Under the pieces are notes generated by a model. The model was not told the DNA's origin. It did not search any database and was given only the letters and a program-made list of their open reading frames with translations. From Cupriavidus necator (GTDB lineage Bacteria > Pseudomonadota > Gammaproteobacteria > Burkholderiales > Burkholderiaceae), in the NCBI GenBank assembly GCA_022041995.1, contig CP074381.1:1736001-1800000 (forward strand): a stretch of 64,000 bases of DNA, written 5' to 3'. Made by a program: the position numbers and the translations under genes. Positions 56,992 through 64,000 of this stretch are shown piece after piece; position 1 is the first letter of the stretch, and every line of letters starts with the position of its first letter.

Positions 56992-57966
56992 TTACTTGCC
57001 CAGCCCCGCGTCCTCCATATACGCCCGAATCACCGCATCGAAGCTGGCATCGCCCTGGAACCCCAGCGCCAGCGCACGCTCCGCATTCCAGGCCGCCGGC
57101 CAGGTGCCGACGATGTTCTCCACGCGCGCTTCGCGCTCCCACGTCACGCGATCCGCCACCGCATCGCCCGCCACGCGGCGCAGTGCGTCAACCATGCCGG
57201 CAGCCGTGACCGACAGGCCCGGCAGGTTCACCACGCGGCGGTTGCCGAGCCGTTCGCCGGCCAGTTCGATGCCATTGACCAGTGCCGCCACGGCTGCGCG
57301 CGGCGACAGCAGCCACAGCGGCGTGTCCGGTGCCACCGGGCAATTGGCGCCGACACCCGACAGCGGCTCGCGGATGATGCCGCTGGCGAACGACGAGGCC
57401 GCCGCATTGGGTTTGCCCGGGCGCACGCTGATGGTGGGCAGGCGCAGCACGCGGCCGTCGACGAAGCCGCGGCGGCTGTAGTCGGTCAGCAGCAGTTCGC
57501 CGATGGCCTTCTGCACGCCGTACGACGATTGCGGGCTCAGCGCGGTGTCGTCCTGCACCACCGGCGGCAGCGGGCCGCCGTAGACCGCGACCGAGCTGGT
57601 GAACAGCACGCGCGGCTGGTGGCCCAGCTCACGGCAGGTTTCCAGCAGTGCGCGCGAGGCGTCCAGGTTGACGCGCATGCCCAGGTCGAAATCCGCCTCG
57701 GCCTGGCCGCTGACCACGGCCGCCAGGTGGAACACGGCGCCGGTATCGGTATCGATGGCCTGGCGCAGCACGCCAGGGTCGGACAGGTCGCCGGTGACCA
57801 CGCGCACGCGCGCATCGTCCAGGCCTTGCGGCGCCACCACGTCCAGCAGGGTCAGGCGCTGGATGACCACGGGCTGGCCGTCCAGGTTCAGGGTGCCGCG
57901 TTGCAGCAGCAGGCGGGCGAGTTGCAGGCCGAGGAAGCCGGCGCCGCCGGTAATCAGTACGTTCAT
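56992..57966 (-). CDS. denD: D-erythronate dehydrogenase
   Basis: NAD-dependent oxidation of D-erythronate to its 2-oxo acid, entering the 2-oxo-tetronate pathway. 324 aa extended SDR: MNVLITGGAGFLGLQLAR gives the GxxGxxG cofactor site; active-site Ser-Ser in LFTSSVAVYGG and Tyr-Lys in SSYGVQKAIGELLL. Its assignment rests on the surrounding otnI-otnC-otnK-ltnD genes, the set known to accompany DenD. It is the last gene of the minus-strand operon, 20 bp after otnI. Confidence 0.9.
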   Translation of the reverse strand: MNVLITGGAGFLGLQLARLLLQRGTLNLDGQPVVIQRLTLLDVVAPQGLDDARVRVVTGDLSDPGVLRQAIDTDTGAVFHLAAVVSGQAEADFDLGMRVNLDASRALLETCRELGHQPRVLFTSSVAVYGGPLPPVVQDDTALSPQSSYGVQKAIGELLLTDYSRRGFVDGRVLRLPTISVRPGKPNAAASSFASGIIREPLSGVGANCPVAPDTPLWLLSPRAAVAALVNGIELAGERLGNRRVVNLPGLSVTAAGMVDALRRVAGDAVADRVTWEREARVENIVGTWPAAWNAERALALGFQGDASFDAVIRAYMEDAGLGK

Positions 57967-57986
57967 GGTAATGCTCTGGTTTGGGT

Positions 57987-58769
57987 TCAGCGCTTCAGGT
58001 AGGGCTTGAGCCAGCCCAGGCCGGCCGAGGTGCCGGCGCGCGGCCGGTATTCGCAGCCGACCCAGCCCTGGTAGCCCAGGCTGTCGATCACATCGAACAG
58101 GTAGGGATAGTTGAGCTCACCGAGATCCGGCTCATGGCGCTCGGGCACGCCGGCGATCTGGATATGGCCGATGCCGGCGAAGTCGCGCTTGAGCTTCATG
58201 GCGATATCGCCTTCGACGATCTGGCAGTGGTAGCAGTCGAACTGTACCTTCAGGTTGGCCGCGCCGACTTCCTTGCAGATGGCCTGGGCGTCGTCCTGGC
58301 GGTTCAGGAAGTAACCGGGCATGTCGCGCGTGTTGATCGGCTCGAGCACGATGGTCACGCCTTGCGTGGCAGCGGCCTTGGCGGCATATGCGACGTTTTC
58401 CAGATAAGTCGCGCGGTAGCGGGCGCGGTCGGCGTCGGTCGGCACCAGGCCGGCCATCACATGCACGCGGTCATTGCCGATCACGCCGGCGTACTCCAGC
58501 GCACGGCCGATGGCGTCGCGGAAGTCCGCCTCGCGCCCCGGCAGCGAGGCCAGGCCGCGCTCGCCGGCCGCCCAGTCGCCCGGCGGGGCGTTGAACAACG
58601 CCTGCGTGAGGCCGTTCGCGTCCAGACGCGCGCGCAGTTCGGCGGCGGCGTGCTCGTACGGGAACAGGTACTCCACTGCCTGAAAGCCATCCGCCGCGGC
58701 AGCGGCGAAGCGGTCCAGGAAAGCGTGCTCGTTGTACATCATCGACAGGTTTGCGGCGAAGCGCGGCAT
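57987..58769 (-). CDS. otnI: 2-oxo-tetronate isomerase (hydroxypyruvate isomerase family)
   Basis: Converts 2-oxo-tetronate to 3-oxo-tetronate. 260 aa TIM barrel of the Hyi family; Glu143 ([16 protein letters not shown]) and Glu240 (VGCEYRP) fall at exactly the catalytic positions known for E. coli Hyi. [15 protein letters not shown] is the N-terminal block. Neighbours denD and otnK/otnC point to the tetronate rather than the hydroxypyruvate reaction. It lies 57 bp after the MFS gene in the operon. Confidence 0.92.
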   Translation of the reverse strand: MPRFAANLSMMYNEHAFLDRFAAAAADGFQAVEYLFPYEHAAAELRARLDANGLTQALFNAPPGDWAAGERGLASLPGREADFRDAIGRALEYAGVIGNDRVHVMAGLVPTDADRARYRATYLENVAYAAKAAATQGVTIVLEPINTRDMPGYFLNRQDDAQAICKEVGAANLKVQFDCYHCQIVEGDIAMKLKRDFAGIGHIQIAGVPERHEPDLGELNYPYLFDVIDSLGYQGWVGCEYRPRAGTSAGLGWLKPYLKR

Positions 58770-58826
58770 GGGAACTCCAGAAGCGAAAGCAGGGGCAGGG
58801 CCCGGCCGCGGCCGGGCCCGCCGGGT

Positions 58827-60200
58827 TCAACGATTGACCAGTTTAGCGGGCGTCAGCCACACCAGCACGGCGCCGGCCACCAGGACCGCCGCCAGCACGT
58901 ACATCGGCAGCTGGGTGCGGTGGGTCATGTCCTTCAGCGCGCCCACCATGTACGGCGACACGAAGCCCGCCAGGTTGCCCACCGAGTTGACCACGGCGAT
59001 GCCCGACGCGGCGGCGATGCCCGACAGGAAGGAAGTGGGCAGCGACCAGAACAGCGGCGCGCAGGTCAGCACCCCGGCGGCGGCCAGCGACAGCGCGGCG
59101 ATGGCCACGGTCGTATTGTTGGTGAACGAGGCGGCAATGGCAAAGCCCGTCGCACCCATCAGTGCCGGCACGATCAGGTGCCAGCGGCGTTCGCGGCGCG
59201 CATCGGCGCTGTGGCCCAGGAGGTTCATCACGATCACCGCGCAGATGAACGGGATCGCCGACAGCAGGCCGATGTTCAGGTTGCCGGTGACGCCGCTGGC
59301 CTTCACCAGCGTGGGCATCCAGAATGTCAGCGCATATTGCCCGGTGACGAAGCAGAAGTAGATCAGGCACATCCACCACACGCGCCGGTCGGAGAACACC
59401 GCGCCCAGCGAGTGGCCGTGGGCCTTGCCGGCGGCGGTGGCGGCGTCATGAGCGTTGCGCTGGTCTTCCTCGATATTGCGCTTGAGCACGCGCTTTTCAT
59501 CGGCGTCGAGCCACGGTGCCTTGTCGATGCCGTCGCGCAGCACGAAGACCGTCACCACGCCGATCACAAACGCGGGCAGCGCTTCGATCAGGAACATCCA
59601 TTGCCAGCCGCGCAGGTCGTGCACGCCGTTGAAGGCGTCCATGATCCAGCCCGACAGCGGGTTGCCGAACATGCCCGCGATGGGGATGCCCGACATGAAC
59701 AGCGCGATCATCTTGGCGCGGCGGTTGGCCGGGAACCAGTAGGTCAGGTACAGGATCACGCCGGGGTAGAAGCCCGCTTCGGCCAGGCCGAGCAGGAAGC
59801 GCATCACGTAGAACTGGGTCGGTGTCTTCACGAACAGGAACAGCGCCGAGATGATGCCCCACGTGATCATGATGCGCGCGATCCAGATGCGCGCGCCGAT
59901 CTTGTGCATCAGCAGGTTGCTGGGCACCTCGAACAGGAAGTAGCCGATAAAGAACAGGCCGGCGCCGAGGCCGAACACGGTTTCGGAGAAGGCCAGGTCC
60001 TGGGCCATCTGCAGCTTGGCGAAGCCGACATTGACGCGGTCGAGGTAGGCGACCACGTAGCACAGCATCAGGAACGGCATGACGCGCCAGAACACCTTGC
60101 TGTAGGCGCGTTTTTCGATCTGGGCTTCGGTGTCCAGCCGGGCGTTGCCGCCCAGGCTGTCAAGGGCGGGCACGCTCGCCGCCGGTTGGTTTGAATTCAC
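58827..60200 (-). CDS. MFS transporter, anion:cation symporter family (probable tetronate importer)
   Basis: 457 aa, twelve helices. The GTG at 60200 (VNSNQPAAS) is preferred because CGGAGACCACC is directly upstream; the ATG at 60287 would add an unlikely Pro/Ala/His-rich lead. LDRVNVGFAKLQMAQDL and GLAEAGFYPGVILYLTYWFP are typical of ACS-family carriers of sugar acids. Its position between otnC and otnI makes D-erythronate or L-threonate uptake likely. A 129-bp gap separates it from otnC and may hold an internal promoter, though I see none clearly. Confidence 0.9.
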   Translation of the reverse strand: MNSNQPAASVPALDSLGGNARLDTEAQIEKRAYSKVFWRVMPFLMLCYVVAYLDRVNVGFAKLQMAQDLAFSETVFGLGAGLFFIGYFLFEVPSNLLMHKIGARIWIARIMITWGIISALFLFVKTPTQFYVMRFLLGLAEAGFYPGVILYLTYWFPANRRAKMIALFMSGIPIAGMFGNPLSGWIMDAFNGVHDLRGWQWMFLIEALPAFVIGVVTVFVLRDGIDKAPWLDADEKRVLKRNIEEDQRNAHDAATAAGKAHGHSLGAVFSDRRVWWMCLIYFCFVTGQYALTFWMPTLVKASGVTGNLNIGLLSAIPFICAVIVMNLLGHSADARRERRWHLIVPALMGATGFAIAASFTNNTTVAIAALSLAAAGVLTCAPLFWSLPTSFLSGIAAASGIAVVNSVGNLAGFVSPYMVGALKDMTHRTQLPMYVLAAVLVAGAVLVWLTPAKLVNR

Positions 60201-60329
60201 GGTGGTCTCCGGGTATGGTGGTGGGTCTAATGCGGCGGCGCGCGGAATGCAGGCATGCGCGTCCCCCGCACGGTGGCCGCAAGGCAACCGCGCCGGGTGA
60301 AGCCGTCGTTTATCGGGGAAAAGCGGTTG

Positions 60330-60983
60330 TTACCAGCGCGCCTGGAAGGCGTCGCGCAACTCAGCCAGTGCGCCGTCGGGCAGCGCCGCGCGGGCGGCGA
60401 AGCCCGGCGTGTCTTTCATCGTCATCCATAGCTTGGCGGTCTCCTCCAGTTCTTCCAGCGCGAACGCGGCGCGCGAGACGCTGGACTCCCACACCACCGG
60501 ACCAAGCCGCTCCAGCAGCACGCCGCGCACCTGCGCAGCCAGCGTGGCCACGCGCGCGGCCACCGCCGGATCGCCGGGGCGATGGTAGGGAATCAGCGGG
60601 ATATGGCCGACCTTCATCACGTAGTAGGGCGTGAGCGGCGGCAGTACGTCGTCCGGTTGCCAGACACCGGCCAGCGTCAGGGCCACAAGGTGCGTCGAGT
60701 GCGTGTGCACCACGGCGTGCGCCCCGGGGTTGTTGTCGTAGATCGCGCGATGCAGCGTCAGCGTCTTGGACGGCTTGTCGCCGGAGATCCAGCTGCCATC
60801 GGTGGCCACCTTGGCGACCGCGGCCGGGTCCATCATGCCCAGGCAGGCATCGGTCGGTGTGATCAGCCAGCCGTCGTCCAGCCGCGCGCTGATGTTGCCG
60901 GCCGAGCCTACGGTATAGCCGCGCTGGTACAGGCTGGCGCCGATGCGGCAGATCTCTTCGCGCAGCTGGTTTTCGGTACTCAT
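60330..60983 (-). CDS. otnC: 3-oxo-tetronate 4-phosphate decarboxylase
   Basis: Class II aldolase fold; decarboxylates 3-oxo-tetronate 4-phosphate to dihydroxyacetone phosphate, which enters glycolysis. 217 aa. Zinc ligands in VVHTHSTHLVAL; TVGSAGNISARL near the N terminus is the phosphate-binding block. The ATG overlaps the otnK stop in ATGA, so the kinase and decarboxylase are translated together. Distinguish from the class II aldolase-like gene at 48331, which lacks this context. Confidence 0.93.
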   Translation of the reverse strand: MSTENQLREEICRIGASLYQRGYTVGSAGNISARLDDGWLITPTDACLGMMDPAAVAKVATDGSWISGDKPSKTLTLHRAIYDNNPGAHAVVHTHSTHLVALTLAGVWQPDDVLPPLTPYYVMKVGHIPLIPYHRPGDPAVAARVATLAAQVRGVLLERLGPVVWESSVSRAAFALEELEETAKLWMTMKDTPGFAARAALPDGALAELRDAFQARW

Positions 60984-62290
60984 GGCTGGCCTCCAGGCTG
61001 GCGCAGCGCCTCTTCAAAGAAGTCCGGGCCGCCGAAGTTGCCCGACTTGAGCGCCAGTGCCAGCGGCTTTGCGTCCAGCGTGACGGTGGCCGGCACGCCC
61101 GGTGCAATCTGCGCGCCGATACGCAAGGCGCGCACGCCCAGCGCCTGCACCACCGCGCCGGAGGTTTCCCCGCCGGCCACGACGAAGCGGCGCGTGCCGC
61201 GTGCCAGCAGCCCGGCGGCAACCGTGGCCAGGCACTGTTCGACCAGGTGTCCTGCGCGCTCAACGCCCAATTCGGCCTGCACGGCCTTGACTTCGTCGGG
61301 GCTGGAGGTCGCATAGATCAGCACCGGCTCGTCATGACCGGCGGCAAAGGCCAGCGCCGCGTCGGCCACGGCTTCGCCGCGCGCCAGCGCGAGCGGGTCG
61401 ATGCGCAGCGCCGGGCGGCCTTGCTCCAGCCAGCGCGCCACCTGGCCGTTGGTCGCGCGCGAGGCGCTGCCGGCCAGCACCACGCCCGGGCCGTCGATGG
61501 CCGGCACCGCGTCGGCGTCGCCGCGCTGCGGCAGCAGGCCGGCGCGGCGGAAATTCTCGGGCAGGCCCAGCGCAATGCCGGAGCCGCCGGTAATCAGCGG
61601 CAGGCCGGCGCAGGCCTCGCCCAGCGTGAACAGGTCCGCGTCGGACACCGCATCGGCAATCGCCAGCCGCACGCCGTCGCTGCGCAGCGCGGCAATGCGC
61701 TCGGCGGTGGCCTGCGCACCGCGTGCCACGGCGTCGTAGCGCAGCAGCCCGACCTTGTTCTTGCTCTGCCGCTGCAGCACGCGCACCAGGTTGGCGTCGG
61801 TCATCGGCGTGAGCGGGTGGTGCTCCATGCCCGATTCATTAAGCAGCACGTCGCCCACGAACAGGTGACCACGGAAGATAGTGCGGCCGTTCTCGGGGAA
61901 GGCCGGGCAGGCGATGGTGAAGTCGCTGTCCAGCGCGGCCAGCAGGGCCTCGGTCACGGGGCCGATATTGCCGGCATCGGTCGAGTCGAAGGTGGAGCAG
62001 TACTTGAAGACAAACTGGCGGCAGCCCTGCGCGCGCAGCCATTGCAGCGCGGCCAGCGACTGGGCCACGGCCTCTACCGCCGGGATGGTGCGGGACTTCA
62101 GTGCCACCACCAGCGCATCGGCTTCGCCAATGTCCTGCACGGCGCCCACGTCGGGCAGGCCGATGGTCTGCACCGTGCGCATGCCGTTGCGCACCAGCGT
62201 GTTGGCAAGGTCGGTGGCGCCGGTGAAATCATCGGCGATGCAGCCCAAGAGCGGGCGATGGGGGCGATGGGCGAGGGTGCCTGCGGTCAT
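60980..62290 (-). CDS. otnK: 3-oxo-tetronate kinase (DUF1537 family)
   Basis: Phosphorylates 3-oxo-tetronate at C4 with ATP. 436 aa; the N-terminal DUF1537 substrate domain has GCIADDFTGATDLANTLV and FVFKYCSTFDSTDAGNIGPV; the C-terminal nucleotide domain has LAGSASRATNGQVARWL and VVAGGETSGAVVQALG. The family was shown to be acid-sugar kinases. The ltnD stop is 12 bp upstream. Confidence 0.94.
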   Translation of the reverse strand: MTAGTLAHRPHRPLLGCIADDFTGATDLANTLVRNGMRTVQTIGLPDVGAVQDIGEADALVVALKSRTIPAVEAVAQSLAALQWLRAQGCRQFVFKYCSTFDSTDAGNIGPVTEALLAALDSDFTIACPAFPENGRTIFRGHLFVGDVLLNESGMEHHPLTPMTDANLVRVLQRQSKNKVGLLRYDAVARGAQATAERIAALRSDGVRLAIADAVSDADLFTLGEACAGLPLITGGSGIALGLPENFRRAGLLPQRGDADAVPAIDGPGVVLAGSASRATNGQVARWLEQGRPALRIDPLALARGEAVADAALAFAAGHDEPVLIYATSSPDEVKAVQAELGVERAGHLVEQCLATVAAGLLARGTRRFVVAGGETSGAVVQALGVRALRIGAQIAPGVPATVTLDAKPLALALKSGNFGGPDFFEEALRQPGGQP

Positions 62291-62302
62291 CGTGTTTCCC
62301 TC

Positions 62303-63196
62303 TTATTCGGCCTTGCCCGGCAGTTCGATGCCCGGGAAGATCTTGATCACGGCCGAGTCGTCCTCGCCGCCATGCCCGGCGGTCGAGGCCATCATGAACA
62401 TCTGGTGCGCGGCCGCCGACAGCGGCAGCGGGAATTTGCTGTGGCGCGCGGTGTCGAGCACCATGCCCAGGTCCTTGACGAAGATGTCGACCGCGGACAG
62501 CGGCGTGTAGTCGCCCTTCAGGATATGGGGCACGCGGTTCTCGAACATCCACGAGTTGCCCGCGCTGTGGGTGATCACGTCATAGAGCGCATCCGGGTCC
62601 ACGCCTTCGCGCAGGCCCAGTGCCATCGCTTCTGCGGCCGCGGCGATATGCACGCCGGCCAGCAGCTGGTTGATGATCTTGACCTTGGAGCCAGCGCCGT
62701 GCGCGGCGCCCAGGCGGTACACCTTGCCGGCGATGGCGGCCAGCACGTCCTCGGCCAGTGCATAGGCTTCGGCGGGGCCGGAGGTCATCATCGTCATCTC
62801 GCCGCTGGCGGCACGCGCGGCGCCGCCGGAGACCGGTGCGTCCAGCATCAGCAGGCCCTGTTCCGCCAGCCGGCGGCCCAGCGCCTGGGCAAAGCCCGGC
62901 GGCACGGTGGCGCTGGCGATCACCAGCTTGCCCGGCTGCATCGCGGCCGCGGCACCGTTGGCGCCGAACAGCACGGCTTCGGTCTGCTGTGCGTTGACAA
63001 CCAGCGTCAGCACCACGTCGCAACGGCTGCCCAGCTCGGCGGGCGAGGCGCACGGCACGCCGCCGGCATCGGCAAAGCGCTGCAGCACCTCGGGGCGCAG
63101 GTCGCACGCGTGCACGTTGAAGCCGGCACGCAGCAGCGACTGCGCGACACCAAAGCCCATGGCACCAAGGCCGATGACGCCGATATTCCTGGACAT
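62303..63196 (-). CDS. ltnD: L-threonate dehydrogenase
   Basis: NAD-dependent oxidation of L-threonate to 2-oxo-tetronate. 297 aa of the 3-hydroxyisobutyrate dehydrogenase family. The ATG at 63196 follows CAGGAGTCCC. Cofactor fold IGVIGLGAMGFGVAQSLL; substrate loop DAPVSGGAARAASGEMTMM; catalytic Lys in GSKVKIINQLLAG. The otn context separates it from true HIBADH or tartronate semialdehyde reductase. It lies 55 bp after the regulator gene. Confidence 0.93.
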   Translation of the reverse strand: MSRNIGVIGLGAMGFGVAQSLLRAGFNVHACDLRPEVLQRFADAGGVPCASPAELGSRCDVVLTLVVNAQQTEAVLFGANGAAAAMQPGKLVIASATVPPGFAQALGRRLAEQGLLMLDAPVSGGAARAASGEMTMMTSGPAEAYALAEDVLAAIAGKVYRLGAAHGAGSKVKIINQLLAGVHIAAAAEAMALGLREGVDPDALYDVITHSAGNSWMFENRVPHILKGDYTPLSAVDIFVKDLGMVLDTARHSKFPLPLSAAAHQMFMMASTAGHGGEDDSAVIKIFPGIELPGKAE

Positions 63197-63251
63197 GAAG
63201 GGACTCCTGAAACAGATACGGATAATTCGATGGTTCGGGGTTGCGCGTGCG

Positions 63252-63986
63252 TCAGTTGGTGGCGCCGTGCGCTTCGCCGCTCTCGTCCGCACCCAGCTGG
63301 GCCAGCCGGTGCGCGGCGTTGTACATATGGTTCTGCGCGGCATTGCGCGCGGCCAGCGGGTCGCCGGCGCGGATGGCGGCGACGATGGCCTGGTGTTCCT
63401 CGCGTACCTGGCGCGAAAAGTCGGCGCGGCGCGCCTCATTGGTCCGGGTCACGCGCGTGGCCGCTTCCAGGTACTGGCTGAGGAAGGCCAGCGTCTTCAG
63501 AAAATACGGGTTGCCGGTGGCCTCGGCAATGGCGCGGTGAAAGGCCACGTCCGCGGACACGCCGTCGCCGCCTTGCGCAACCTCTTCGTCGAGGCGGGCC
63601 AGCGCGGCGTCGATGGCCGCCATCGACGCATCGGTGCGGCGGCGGGCGGCCTGCGCGGCCACCTCGGCCTCGATCGCGCGGCGCAGCTCGACGATCTGCA
63701 GCACCGATTCCAGCGTGCCGGTGTCGGTGTAGTCGATGCGCAGCGGCCGGATGCCGGCCTGCAGCGTTACGAACACGCCGCTGCCCTGGCGCGACTCGAC
63801 CACGCCTTCATATTTAAGCCGCGAGATCGCCTCACGCACCACGGTGCGGCTGACACCGAATTCCTCCGACAGCACCGCCTCGGTCGGCAGCTTGTCGCCG
63901 CGGGCAAAGGCGCCGCTCTGGATCTTGTCCAGCAGTTGTTCGGCGACGTTGTCGGTCAGGGCGCGGGCAGGGACTTTCTGGAACAC
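63252..63986 (-). CDS. GntR-family (FadR/FCD) transcriptional regulator of the tetronate operon
   Basis: 244 aa. N-terminal winged helix (about 10-75; LPTEAVLSEEFGVSRTVVREAISRLKYEGVVESRQG) and a C-terminal FCD ligand domain whose metal-binding His and Asp lie in SADVAFHRAIAEATGN and near RNAAQNHMYNA. The start is GTG at 63986 with CGGAGAC just upstream at the window edge. It heads the operon, so autoregulation is likely; the operator would be outside the window. The expected ligand is a tetronate or its oxo acid. Confidence 0.92.
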   Translation of the reverse strand: MFQKVPARALTDNVAEQLLDKIQSGAFARGDKLPTEAVLSEEFGVSRTVVREAISRLKYEGVVESRQGSGVFVTLQAGIRPLRIDYTDTGTLESVLQIVELRRAIEAEVAAQAARRRTDASMAAIDAALARLDEEVAQGGDGVSADVAFHRAIAEATGNPYFLKTLAFLSQYLEAATRVTRTNEARRADFSRQVREEHQAIVAAIRAGDPLAARNAAQNHMYNAAHRLAQLGADESGEAHGATN

Positions 63987-64000
63987 GGAAGTCTCCGGGG

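Noticed and set aside
57981..60194. Long plus-strand frame opposite otnI and the MFS gene
   Set aside because: Antisense shadow rich in His/Arg/Gln with no domain; the minus-strand genes are complete.

Overview
The window is about 66% G+C, densely coded DNA from a betaproteobacterium, most likely Cupriavidus (Ralstonia eutropha group). This rests on the gene content: a ppiD / tesA-ybbA / pgi core, many Bug-type (TctC-like) tripartite receptors, a beta-oxidation locus of the kind described in C. necator H16, and a denD-otn-ltnD tetronate cluster of the type characterised in that species. This is inference from gene families and order; no search was run.

Layout. (1) 1-5.1 kb, housekeeping: the 3' part of ppiD, tesA divergent from ybbA, and pgi. 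(2) 5.1-13.5 kb, a minus-strand series read amidase > dctP-dctQ-dctM TRAP transporter > dadA > nnr > EamA exporter; it looks like an uptake and breakdown unit for an amide- or amino-acid-related substrate. (3) 13.6-20.1 kb, an island-like insert. It opens with a broken P4-type integrase and carries an IclR regulator, two Bug receptors, an RraA-like aldolase coupled to a 2-hydroxyacid dehydrogenase, and an SMP-30-type lactonase. A short direct repeat brackets it. (4) 20.1-28.4 kb: a winged-helix regulator, purL, a ~730-bp giant inverted repeat, a periplasmic parvulin, bolA, yciB and msrB. (5) 28.4-39.2 kb: selO, an AlkK-like acyl-CoA ligase with a full livKHMGF transporter, and lysP. (6) 39.7-52.1 kb, a long plus-strand fatty-acid/acyl-CoA run: a FadB-type bifunctional enzyme, nicotinamidase, thiolase, acyl-CoA dehydrogenase, SDR, thioesterase, reductase, class II aldolase-like protein, GST, SDR and epoxide-hydrolase-like protein. 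(7) 52.2-56.9 kb: a macro-domain protein and an iron alcohol dehydrogenase (minus), then an HSL-type esterase, a Bug receptor and a hotdog thioesterase (plus). (8) 57.0-64.0 kb, minus strand: a complete D-erythronate/L-threonate operon (GntR regulator, ltnD, otnK, otnC, MFS transporter, otnI, denD).

Four cross-cutting signals stand out. Near-identical candidate TetR-type operators lie upstream of the acyl-CoA ligase, the fadB run and the esterase, suggesting one fatty-acid regulon. Seven otherwise intact genes each lack exactly one G/C base inside a short G/C run, which points to sequence or assembly error rather than gene decay. The inserted island seems to separate an amidase/TRAP operon from its likely regulator. 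The purL downstream region holds a very large inverted repeat.
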